From Alphaproteobacteria bacterium (GTDB taxonomy: Bacteria > Pseudomonadota > Alphaproteobacteria > Micavibrionales > Micavibrionaceae), in the NCBI GenBank assembly GCA_021775915.1, contig JAJFGW010000043.1, positions 1 through 58,022 of the forward strand: a DNA stretch of 58,022 nucleotides. Reading direction: 5' to 3'. A program made the translations under genes and the position numbers. Positions 50,002-57,149 of this stretch are shown in pieces. The first letter of the stretch is position 1. Each line of letters begins with the position of its first letter. The notes under the pieces were generated by a model. That model was not told the DNA's origin and ran no database searches. It saw nothing but the letters and a program-made list of their open reading frames with translations.

Positions 50002-50936
50002 CCCTTTTCGCGCTTCACTTCCCCAAGCCCCGGCAAATGCTCCTGAATCTCACCTGAATAAGCAAAGGAGTCCTGTGCGCCTCCTTTTAGGCAGGCCAGA
50101 GATCCGGCGACAGATGCTTTTTGCATCGCTTGTATCAGCCCTAGCCCGGAATGGATGGCCGCCGCAAATGTGCCGCAATAGGCATCACCGGCGCCGGCTG
50201 TGTCCATAATCTCTTCAATTTTTATAGCGGGAACAGTAATGAGGTCGTTTTTTTTGCTACAGGCCACAGCGCCTTGCTGACCGAGGGTGATAATGCAGTT
50301 AAGGGAGCCTTGTTTTGACAAGGCCTGCGCTATTTTCATGGCGTTGTCCTCGACTTTGATCCCTAACATGTCAGCCATTTGCCTTGCTTCAAGCTGGTTA
50401 ACAATCAGGTAATCCAGCTTTTTAAGGGCGCTTTCCGGTATGTGAATCGCCGGGGCCAGGTTAAGAATTGTTTTGGCGCCGTGCTCATGGGCACGTTCCA
50501 GCAAGATCCAGTTCTGTTCCGGGTCCATCTCCATCTGCATTAAAACGACATTGGAAGGTTTTAGAATTTCGTCAGGAACCTGGTCGGCTTTGGCTTCTTT
50601 GTTGGCGCCGCTGGCAACGACGATTTTTTTGTTGCCGTCTTTGTCTCTTACAACAACAGCGCAGCCGGTCAGAAATTCGGTTGATTCAGATACGCCGGTT
50701 GTCATGACTCCATCCCGCCGTAGTGACCGAAGCATGCGCAGGGCGGGGCCGTCATCGCCGGCACAGCCGACCAGCGCGGTCTTTTCACCCATCCGCGCCG
50801 CCGCCAAGGCCTGATTGGCACCTTTGCCGCCGGAAGTTATGTCGTAATCTTCGCACAGCACCGTTTCCCCCGGTTCAGGCAATTTGTCTGCCGGGAACAT
50901 TAGATCCATGTTAATAGAGCCGAAAACGATAATCAT
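49998..50936 (-). CDS. rbsK: Ribokinase-like PfkB sugar kinase
   Basis: The 312-residue protein opens MIIVFGSINMDLMFPADKLPEPGETV and has the PfkB signatures TSGGKGANQALAAARMG and DTAGAGDAYCGTFAAAI, with the catalytic aspartate in the latter. The G-S-INMD opening and GGKGANQA are those of ribokinases, which phosphorylate D-ribose at C5. No ribose transporter gene lies nearby. The start at 50936 matches the family; the frame is open to 50957. It is divergent from hemA. Confidence 0.88.
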   Translation of the reverse strand: MIIVFGSINMDLMFPADKLPEPGETVLCEDYDITSGGKGANQALAAARMGEKTALVGCAGDDGPALRMLRSLRRDGVMTTGVSESTEFLTGCAVVVRDKDGNKKIVVASGANKEAKADQVPDEILKPSNVVLMQMEMDPEQNWILLERAHEHGAKTILNLAPAIHIPESALKKLDYLIVNQLEARQMADMLGIKVEDNAMKIAQALSKQGSLNCIITLGQQGAVACSKKNDLITVPAIKIEEIMDTAGAGDAYCGTFAAAIHSGLGLIQAMQKASVAGSLACLKGGAQDSFAYSGEIQEHLPGLGEVKREKG

Positions 50937-51090
50937 GTGGCTAACCTTAGTTTCCAATAGTATATATCAAAAGTGGGAATTTGGACACACTGCAATAGTA
51001 TGTGTTTAGGCTTCCTTTATTCTCCTTTTTGTATGTTAATAAAAGGAATAATGGTATAGAAAAGAGCAGTACATTAGCGAGGTCTAAATC

Positions 51091-52311
51091 ATGGATTATA
51101 ACGGTTTTTTTGCGGATAAGGTCGAAGACCTGAAAAAGGAAGGGCGTTACCGCACTTTTGCAACGCTGGAGCGTATTGTCGGGCGTTTTCCTACGGCCTT
51201 ATATCACGCGCCTGACGGTTTAAGCCGCGAAGTTACAATTTGGTGCAGCAATGATTATCTCGGTATGGGACAAAACCCGGTTGTTCTGGATGCGATGAAG
51301 GCAGCGATTGACCGTTCCGGCGCTGGCGCGGGCGGTACGCGCAATATTTCCGGTACAACGCGCTATCATGTCGAGCTTGAAGACGGCATTGCTGACCTCC
51401 ATAACAAAGAAGGCGCGCTTGTTTTTTCTTCCGGCTATGTCGCGAATGAAGGGGCGCTGAGCACTTTGGCGCGACTGTTGCCCAATTGTATTATTTTTTC
51501 GGATGAGCTGAACCATGCTTCCATGATCCACGGTATGATAAACAGCCGCGCGGAAAAGCGGGTTTACCGTCATAATGACGTTGCGCATCTGGAAGAGCTT
51601 TTAAAAGCGGCTGACCCGGACGTGCCAAAGATTGTTGCCTTTGAATCCGTTTATTCGATGGAGGGTGATATTTCGCCAATGGCGGAAACAATCGCGCTGG
51701 CCGAAAAATACGGTGCGCTGACTTATCTTGATGAGGTTCACGGCGTTGGCCTTTATGGTGCGCGCGGCGCCGGTGTTGCCGAGGAGCGTGACCTGATGGA
51801 TAGGGTTGATATTATCGAAGGCACCTTTGGTAAAGCATTTGGCCTGATGGGCGGGTATATTGCCGGTAAGGCCGCCATGATTGATGCCGTGCGGTCTTAT
51901 GCTTCCGGCTTTATTTTTACAACATCTTTGCCGCCTGCGTTACTCGCCGGAGCCAGAGCCAGTATTGAATATCTCAAAGTTTCCGATATTGAGCGCCAGC
52001 GTCAGCGCCGCAATGTAAAACAGCTTAAAGAAAGGCTGGAAGCGGCTGATATGCCTTATATGCAGGGTGAAAGCCATATTGTGCCGCTCATTGTTGGTGA
52101 GGCGACTTGTTGTAAGATGGTCACTGATGTGCTGATGGATGAGCATGATATTTATGTTCAGCCGATCAATTACCCGACCGTGCCAAAAGGTACGGAGCGT
52201 CTGCGTCTAACGGCAACTGCCGCGCATTCTTTGGAGCAGGTTGATCGTATGGCTGATGTGCTTGAAAGGCTTTGGCATGAAAACCATGTGTTTCAATACG
52301 CAGCGGCTTAA
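51091..52311 (+). CDS. hemA: 5-aminolevulinate synthase
   Basis: The enzyme joins glycine and succinyl-CoA to make 5-aminolevulinate, the first step of heme synthesis by the C4 (Shemin) pathway. The 406-residue PLP enzyme has [52 protein letters not shown] and the lysine region [16 protein letters not shown], with HIVPLIVG and [21 protein letters not shown] at the C-terminus. The pathway is typical of alphaproteobacteria. GAGG precedes the start. The succinyl-CoA it needs could come from the KorAB enzyme at 42531-45419. It converges with cfa, overlapping by four bases. Confidence 0.97.
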   Translation: MDYNGFFADKVEDLKKEGRYRTFATLERIVGRFPTALYHAPDGLSREVTIWCSNDYLGMGQNPVVLDAMKAAIDRSGAGAGGTRNISGTTRYHVELEDGIADLHNKEGALVFSSGYVANEGALSTLARLLPNCIIFSDELNHASMIHGMINSRAEKRVYRHNDVAHLEELLKAADPDVPKIVAFESVYSMEGDISPMAETIALAEKYGALTYLDEVHGVGLYGARGAGVAEERDLMDRVDIIEGTFGKAFGLMGGYIAGKAAMIDAVRSYASGFIFTTSLPPALLAGARASIEYLKVSDIERQRQRRNVKQLKERLEAADMPYMQGESHIVPLIVGEATCCKMVTDVLMDEHDIYVQPINYPTVPKGTERLRLTATAAHSLEQVDRMADVLERLWHENHVFQYAAA

Positions 52312-53522
52312 GTCTTCTTCTCAAACACAATTTGCCCTACCGTATAGCCCAGTCCGTCAAAAGAGGCCTCGGCACCGGCGAGGTAGAAATTCCACATTCG
52401 TTTAAAGCGCTCGTCATAGAGTTTGTGATCCAGCCTCGGCCATATTTCGTTGAAGTTCTTGCGCCATTGCCGCAGCGTTTCGGCATAGTTCGACGGGGCG
52501 TGAATGTAGGGTTCATTGGCCGGTTTTAACCCGGCTTTGTCCGCTGCTTCCAGCATATCTTCGAGCGCCGGGATGCAGCCGCCGGGGAATATATATTTAT
52601 CGAACCACGGGCTTGTCGGCTCGCCGTCTATGGAACGTAAGATTGAGTGAATAAGTGCTTTTCCGCCCGGTTTGAGCATTGTCTCGATGCAGTCGAAATA
52701 GCTTTGATAATTACGCATTCCGACATGTTCGAACATACCGATACTAATGATACGGTCATAAGCGCTTTCGTTGGCTTTAGTGTGGTCGCGGTAATCAATG
52801 ATCTCATAGCCGAGCTTGTTTTTTAATTTCGCCGGAACCCGTTCTTTGGCAATCTTGATCTGGTTATCAGCCAGCGTAATGCCAGTGACATGGGCGGCCT
52901 TTGTTTCTGCCGCAATCGTGCAGGACATTTCGCCCCAGCCGCAACCTAAATCGAGTATATTCATGCCGGGTTGAATATCCAGCCGTTCTATACTGGTGCG
53001 GATTTTATTGAGCTGCGCCTCGCGTAGGCTCATGCCCGGTGCATCAAAGAAAGCGCAGGAATAGTTCATGCCTTCATCCAGAAAGGTCTCATAGAGATCA
53101 TTGCCGATGTCGTAATGGTGCTGGACGTTTTTACGGCTCTCGTCTTCATTGTTATTGGCGTGGGTTTGTGTCCAGCCGAACAGGGTACTGGCCAGTTTAT
53201 AAGGCGCGCTTTGTGACATGGTCATCTGGTTTTCCAGCAGGATACCAATAAATTTTCCCAAATCGCCTTCGGTTAATTCCCATTCCTGATCCATATATCC
53301 TTCGCCGAGGCCGAGGTCGGATTCTTTTAAGACGCGCCATAAGGCGCGGGGGCTTTGCATCTGCATAGTGCAGCGCGGTTTGTCAGGGGTGCCGAAGCGC
53401 TTTTCGGGAAGTCCGTCGCAAGATAGCGTAACCTGTCCGTTACGGATGAAAAGCCCCATCCCGGCAGAAAAACAGTTAAAAGCCACACGGTCCATTAGCT
53501 TTGAGTGTTTTTTGGTAGCCAT
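52308..53522 (-). CDS. cfa: Cyclopropane-fatty-acyl-phospholipid synthase
   Basis: The 404-residue SAM-dependent enzyme adds a methylene across double bonds of membrane phospholipid acyl chains. It has an N-terminal lipid-binding domain ([20 protein letters not shown]) and the methyltransferase domain with [40 protein letters not shown] and [12 protein letters not shown], and [14 protein letters not shown] near the end. The catalytic Glu/Tyr pattern is the usual Cfa one. A possible 60-residue protein gene lies directly upstream in the same direction. Confidence 0.95.
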   Translation of the reverse strand: MATKKHSKLMDRVAFNCFSAGMGLFIRNGQVTLSCDGLPEKRFGTPDKPRCTMQMQSPRALWRVLKESDLGLGEGYMDQEWELTEGDLGKFIGILLENQMTMSQSAPYKLASTLFGWTQTHANNNEDESRKNVQHHYDIGNDLYETFLDEGMNYSCAFFDAPGMSLREAQLNKIRTSIERLDIQPGMNILDLGCGWGEMSCTIAAETKAAHVTGITLADNQIKIAKERVPAKLKNKLGYEIIDYRDHTKANESAYDRIISIGMFEHVGMRNYQSYFDCIETMLKPGGKALIHSILRSIDGEPTSPWFDKYIFPGGCIPALEDMLEAADKAGLKPANEPYIHAPSNYAETLRQWRKNFNEIWPRLDHKLYDERFKRMWNFYLAGAEASFDGLGYTVGQIVFEKKT

Positions 53523-53537
53523 ATTATATCTCTCGGT

Positions 53538-53720
53538 CTAAAAATGAGGTCCGAATCTCTGGATTACAGGACTAAAAACATCGCTTTTTTTGGAGCCGGG
53601 GGCGCTGTTTTTTTGAAAAACTGATCCAAGCCAAGCGTGTGCATATCCACAAAGACCGTTACGGCCAAAAACATCGCGTGCTTTTTGGTGTTTTTGTTTG
53701 TCGTTGTCATTTTTAATCAT
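53538..53720 (-). CDS. Possible small basic protein
   Basis: The 60-residue open frame has GGGAGA 6 bases before its ATG at 53720, good spacing. The product is basic and polar (MIKNDNDKQKHQKARDVFGR, then LCGYAHAWLGSVFQK and a Ser/Lys-rich end) without a signal or membrane segment. It falls in the gap between the TetR-type gene and cfa on the same strand. It may equally be a non-coding leader of cfa; the evidence is the ribosome binding site alone. Confidence 0.35.
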   Translation of the reverse strand: MIKNDNDKQKHQKARDVFGRNGLCGYAHAWLGSVFQKNSAPGSKKSDVFSPVIQRFGPHF

Positions 53721-53778
53721 AGCTATCTCCCTGAAACCTTGTTTATAGAAGGGGTTTTATGGCCTGTCAAGTTATTTG

Positions 53779-54357
53779 CTATAATCCAAAGCTTCCGGCC
53801 CATTGTTCGGCATGACCAAGAGACTTATCAAGCTCTGCCATGGTTTTGGCCATGTCCTCGCTGTCATCGCTTTTCCAGACTCTCAAAATCTTTAGGTATA
53901 GCGCGGTCAGCCCCGCGACTTTGAGGGCGCCTTTGATCCCGCCGGTATCGATTCCAGCAGCATCCAGCATCCAGCTCATTGAGCGCCCCAAATGTGGCAA
54001 GCTGATGATCGCCTGCTTCGGGTCTTGGCAGAAGGATTTCAGGATAGACTGTACTCCGGCGCGGTCTTCATTTAAAACATCAAACCGTTCCATCAGAATG
54101 TCAAACAGCGCATCGCGCGGGGGAGTCTCCGGGTCAGGACTGCCCGCCGTTTCCAGCACGCGTTTGTCGATGGTACGCCCGTAGGCGGAGAGTATATCAA
54201 GCCGGTCTTCAAAGTGATCGTGTAGCTCATGCAAGGGTATTTTTGCCTGTTTGGCAATGTCGGCAAGGCTCGTCTCTACCCAGCCCTGTTTTGCTGCCAG
54301 TGTCAGGGCTGCTTTTACGGCTTTTTCTTTCACAGTTTTTGCAGGTCTTTTTGCCAT
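53779..54357 (-). CDS. TetR-family transcriptional regulator
   Basis: The 192-residue protein has a TetR-type N-terminal helix-turn-helix (AAKQGWVETSLADIAKQAKIPLHELHDHFEDRLDILSAYG, residues about 15-60) and a helical C-terminal domain ending YLKILRVWKSDDSEDMAKTMAELDKSLGHAEQWAGSF. AAGG precedes the ATG at 54357; the frame stays open to 54753 but overlaps the PfkB gene and has no match. A 10-base palindrome in the divergent promoter region (54387-54396) may be its operator, and the divergent adenosine-kinase-like gene may be a target. The ligand is unknown. Confidence 0.85.
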   Translation of the reverse strand: MAKRPAKTVKEKAVKAALTLAAKQGWVETSLADIAKQAKIPLHELHDHFEDRLDILSAYGRTIDKRVLETAGSPDPETPPRDALFDILMERFDVLNEDRAGVQSILKSFCQDPKQAIISLPHLGRSMSWMLDAAGIDTGGIKGALKVAGLTALYLKILRVWKSDDSEDMAKTMAELDKSLGHAEQWAGSFGL

Positions 54358-54386
54358 TGTGCCTTGGTGTTTTTGTTTGTTTGTTC

Positions 54387-54396
54387 TACATATGTA
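54387..54396. promoter_or_regulatory. Palindrome between the TetR and PfkB genes, possible operator
   Basis: TACATATGTA is a perfect 10-base palindrome in the 75-base divergent gap. Its position 30 bases from the TetR start and 37 from the PfkB start suits an autoregulated operator. Confidence 0.35.
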
Positions 54397-54432
54397 AGGT
54401 GTTTGTGTGTAAATTTCAAAGAGGTTTTTAAA

Positions 54433-55437
54433 ATGTCTGACCCTACTTACGATATGGTCGCTATCGGTAACGCTCTGGTGGATGTTCTGGCTCATAGCAG
54501 CGAAGAGTTTATTGCTGATCAGGATGAAAAGAACGGTATGAAAAAAGGCACGATGTGCCTGATTGATGAGACTCGTGCCGTGGAGCTTTATGCTGAAATG
54601 GAAGCCGGGATTGAAATGTCTGGTGGGTCGGCGGGTAATACAATGGCCGGGTTCGCTTCGTTCGGTGGCAATGGCGCTTATATCGGTAAGGTGGCAGATG
54701 ACCAGCTTGGCGAAGTTTACCGTCATGATATGAAGGCGCAGGGCGTTATCCACGATACAACGCCGCTCGCGGTTGGTGCGCCGACAGGGCGCTGCCTTGT
54801 TCTTGTGACGCCGGATGGTCAGCGCACGATGAATACGTTTTTGGGTGCATCTGTTGAGCTTGGCACTGTTGATATTGATGCCGACTTAATCGGGTCTGCG
54901 AAAATCACGTATCTGGAAGGTTATCTCTATGATCGGGAGCAAGCCAAAGAAGCTTTTAAAAAGGCGGCGCAGCTTGCTCATGATGCCGGGCACCGTGTGG
55001 CGTTAACGCTTTCAGATCCGTTCTGTGTTGATAGGCACCGCGCTGATTTTCTTGATTTGGTTGAGCACCATGTCGATATTCTTTTTGCCAATGAAGATGA
55101 GATTATATCGCTTTATGAAGCAGAAACATTTGAGCAAGCCGCAAAGCTTGTCGCAGGTAAATGCGAGATTGCCGCGATTACCCGTAGCGAAAAAGGCTCT
55201 GTGATTATTTCCGGTGATGAGTTCATTGAAATACCGGCACAGCAGGCAGAGGTTGTCGATACCACCGGAGCAGGGGACCAGTACGCCGCCGGGTTCTTGT
55301 ACGGTTTCACGCAAGGCATGGATTTACGCACCTGTGGTACGCTTGGTACATTGGCGGCAACGGAAGTCATTGGTCATATGGGACCGCGTCCTGAAATCAA
55401 ATACGCTGATCTAATCGAAAAGGCGCAGGCGGCTTAA
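54433..55437 (+). CDS. Adenosine-kinase-like PfkB sugar kinase
   Basis: The 334-residue protein has YDMVAIGNALVDVLA, MSGGSAGNTMAGFASFGGNGAYIG, and the PfkB C-terminal signature DTTGAGDQYAAGFLYG with the catalytic aspartate. The N-terminal GNALVD and SGGSAGNT patterns are those of the adenosine kinase group common in alphaproteobacteria, which return adenosine to AMP. AGAGG lies 8 bases before the ATG at 54433; the frame is open to 54229 across the TetR gene but without a match. The thioredoxin-like gene starts directly at its stop. A diverged copy of its 3' end lies at 56700-56774. Confidence 0.85.
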   Translation: MSDPTYDMVAIGNALVDVLAHSSEEFIADQDEKNGMKKGTMCLIDETRAVELYAEMEAGIEMSGGSAGNTMAGFASFGGNGAYIGKVADDQLGEVYRHDMKAQGVIHDTTPLAVGAPTGRCLVLVTPDGQRTMNTFLGASVELGTVDIDADLIGSAKITYLEGYLYDREQAKEAFKKAAQLAHDAGHRVALTLSDPFCVDRHRADFLDLVEHHVDILFANEDEIISLYEAETFEQAAKLVAGKCEIAAITRSEKGSVIISGDEFIEIPAQQAEVVDTTGAGDQYAAGFLYGFTQGMDLRTCGTLGTLAATEVIGHMGPRPEIKYADLIEKAQAA

Positions 55438-55953
55438 ATGAAAGCTTTTTTGTTAACGGCAATGGTCTTCATGGCTTTGTCTTTCCCTCTCACTGGCAAT
55501 GCCGGAATGGAGCAGACGAGAAGCATTACAGCCGCACAGGCTGCTGATCGTATTCTGGATGAAAGCGGTACTGTGCGTATGGTTTTACTGTACAGGTCAA
55601 CATGCCCTGCCTGCGTTAAGGTCTTTGACGATTTTCTTGAACTGGCAATGTCTTATGAGGATGAAATTATTGTTCTGGCTTTTTCAACGGACAAAAGCGC
55701 AGGGGCTTTGGATCGCTATCTGGATCGTTATCTGGATGGTGATGTGCCGTTCGAGCGCGCCCGCATCAAAAAATGGAAGCCGGGCAATCTTGATAAGGCC
55801 TTCAGGCCGACAGGGATTGATATAGGAAAGACTTTCGGAACGCCGCTTTTTGCCGTATTGAACGAGGACGATGAACTTGTCGGGCAACATGAAGGCACTA
55901 AAGGGGTTAAACGCGCCAAAAAGTGGTTAAAGGCCGCCGGTGTTAGCCCGTAA
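55438..55953 (+). CDS. Secreted thioredoxin-like protein with CPAC motif
   Basis: The 171-residue product has a signal peptide (MKAFLLTAMVFMALSFPLTG, cleaved near NAG) and a thioredoxin-like fold with C56-P-A-C59 in LLYRSTCPACVKVFDDF, and IGKTFGTPLFAVLNEDDELVG, the cis-proline region. The middle carries a duplicated-looking DRYLDRYLDGD. It is probably a periplasmic thiol oxidoreductase, but its partner is unknown. Its ATG follows the PfkB stop with no gap, so it is translated by coupling. Confidence 0.8.
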   Translation: MKAFLLTAMVFMALSFPLTGNAGMEQTRSITAAQAADRILDESGTVRMVLLYRSTCPACVKVFDDFLELAMSYEDEIIVLAFSTDKSAGALDRYLDRYLDGDVPFERARIKKWKPGNLDKAFRPTGIDIGKTFGTPLFAVLNEDDELVGQHEGTKGVKRAKKWLKAAGVSP

Positions 55954-55988
55954 TATTTTGTTGTGAAGGTGTCTTGACCTAATAGTCT

Positions 55989-56075
55989 CGTCATTACGAG
56001 AAGCGAAACGACAAAGCAATCTATGTGCCCTATGGACTCCAGATCAAGTCCGGTATGATGCCGGGAGGGCGATCC
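55989..56075. repeat. Copy of a dispersed alphaproteobacterial palindromic repeat
   Basis: CGTCATTACGAGAAGCGAAACGACAAAGCAATCT resembles the left arm of the short dispersed repeats (CGTCATTGCGAGGAGCGAAGCGAC...AAGCAATC) found between genes in several alphaproteobacteria. TGGACTCCAGATCAAGTCCGGTATGATGCC follows, another segment often seen in such elements. The right arm is incomplete. The element sits between the thioredoxin-like and isochorismatase genes; only this one copy is in the window. Confidence 0.6.
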
Positions 56076-56093
56076 TTTGTGTTTTAAAAAAAA

Positions 56094-56651
56094 CTACGCT
56101 GTTATCTTGTGCTGTATAGCCTTTATAAATTCGTTAGAATTTGCGAAAGTAGCGCCTTTCGCAGCTAATTCGAATTTTGCGGGGCCATATTGCTCGACGC
56201 CATCCGTTAGAATGACAACATTATAATTATTTTTTATGGCATCTTCTGCCGTTGCTTTAACGCAGCAGTTGAAAGCAAAGCCGGTAATCACAACAAGTTT
56301 GATATTCTTTTCTTTTAAGAGTTTGTCTATATTGCTTCCTTTGAAAGCGGAAGCAGTTGTTTTTCTAACCACCTTTTCTTCTGGCAAAGGTGATACTTCA
56401 CAAAAAGCATCAACTCCAATTGGTATATTATTTTCATCTACATGATCTGATAAATGAACCCAGTAGTTTGGGATGCTATGTTTACGGAATGCTGGAGTGA
56501 TGTTGTTTGCGATGTGACGCGCGGTTTCTTTAATAGCAAAACATTTTTGAATATCTATAGCTAAATGTGCGCAATTAGCAGGCCCGATAGAAGCGGCTTG
56601 AAATAGTTTGATGAGATCACCGGCAGACAAATTTTTTTTATCTCTAAGCAT
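56094..56651 (-). CDS. Isochorismatase-fold cysteine hydrolase
   Basis: The 185-residue protein has the isochorismatase-like catalytic triad: D33 in HLAIDIQKCF, K97 in VVRKTTASAF and C130 in TGFAFNCCVKATAEDA, with the usual VVILTDGV strand. Relatives include nicotinamidases and N-carbamoylsarcosine amidases; the substrate is not evident. The start at 56651 is chosen because the frame upstream to 56723 runs back into the copied PfkB fragment. No ribosome binding site precedes it, and the -10 box of a perfect promoter ends 6 bases before the ATG, so the message is probably leaderless. It looks like a gene brought in by rearrangement. Confidence 0.8.
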   Translation of the reverse strand: MLRDKKNLSAGDLIKLFQAASIGPANCAHLAIDIQKCFAIKETARHIANNITPAFRKHSIPNYWVHLSDHVDENNIPIGVDAFCEVSPLPEEKVVRKTTASAFKGSNIDKLLKEKNIKLVVITGFAFNCCVKATAEDAIKNNYNVVILTDGVEQYGPAKFELAAKGATFANSNEFIKAIQHKITA

Positions 56652-56657
56652 CGGCGC

Positions 56658-56686
56658 ATTATATAATACGCCTTTAATTATGTCAA
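56658..56686 (-). promoter_or_regulatory. Perfect consensus sigma-70 promoter of the isochorismatase gene
   Basis: On the minus strand TTGACA (56686-56681), a 17-base spacer and TATAAT (56663-56658) match the consensus at all twelve positions. The expected start of transcription is at or within a base or two of the ATG at 56651. Confidence 0.8.
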
Positions 56687-56699
56687 CTTTTGGGTGTGA

Positions 56700-56774
56700 G
56701 CGGCAACGGAAGTTATCGCTCATATGGGGTCACGCCCGGAAATAAAATATGCTGATCTGATAGAAGAAGGCGAA
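56700..56774 (+). pseudogene. Fragment of a second PfkB (adenosine-kinase-like) gene 3' end
   Basis: This stretch repeats bases 55354-55428 of the PfkB gene. The frame reads ATEVIAHMGSRPEIKYADLIE against ATEVIGHMGPRPEIKYADLIE, 19 of 21 residues equal, although about a fifth of the bases differ, nearly all at third positions. A stop codon lies directly upstream in frame, so it is not expressed. Downstream the frame runs on without similarity to a TGA near 56842. Confidence 0.85.
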
Positions 56775-56858
56775 AGCGAATTCGGTCATATTGCCAACTT
56801 GACAATTTACGTAATGATTTGTATGGTGCCTGCCTTAACATGATGGAGGCTATATATT

Positions 56859-57134
56859 ATGCTTACTAAAGTTTTTGTGGGCGCTTCGGCGTTAGCTGGG
56901 TTTGTTGGCGGTAGTGTTGCTGCTGTGGCGTTTGGTTTGCCAATGACGGTTGCTTTTGCTGCTGCCGCTGGTGCTGGTGCCGCGAGTGCGTTGTCTTCGG
57001 TAATCGTTGGTGGCGCTTTTGATGGCAAAGGGCCAAGTGCAGGTTTTCTTGGAATGATGGCTTTGCCAGCGGCGCATGCTACGTTTGTGCCTGCTATGGC
57101 TGTCATGGCTACTAAGCTTGCTCTTGGCGGATAG
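56859..57134 (+). CDS. Small Gly/Ala-rich membrane protein
   Basis: The 91-residue product is made of three hydrophobic stretches (FVGASALAGFVGGSVAAVAFG, MTVAFAAAAGAGAASALSSVIVGGA, and FLGMMALPAAHATFVPAMAVMATKLAL) with almost no charged residues except KGPSAG in the middle. GGAGG lies about 10 bases before the ATG. The family is not recognised. It converges with htpG, 15 bases apart. The low-complexity composition calls for some caution, but the ribosome binding site is good. Confidence 0.6.
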   Translation: MLTKVFVGASALAGFVGGSVAAVAFGLPMTVAFAAAAGAGAASALSSVIVGGAFDGKGPSAGFLGMMALPAAHATFVPAMAVMATKLALGG

Positions 57135-57149
57135 CCTTTATATTTGTTA

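Noticed and set aside
54358-54753. N-terminal extension of the TetR-type protein by 132 residues
   Set aside because: The added sequence overlaps the start of the PfkB gene, does not resemble TetR proteins, and a good ribosome binding site marks the ATG at 54357.
53779-55437. A TetR/PfkB pair as a toxin-antitoxin or defence system
   Set aside because: The kinase is a normal adenosine-kinase-type enzyme with all PfkB motifs; divergent regulator-enzyme pairs are ordinary metabolic control.
56652-56723. Longer N-terminus of the isochorismatase (24 more residues from 56723)
   Set aside because: The extension reads through a perfect promoter and into the copied PfkB fragment on the opposite strand, so it cannot be ancestral coding sequence of this family.
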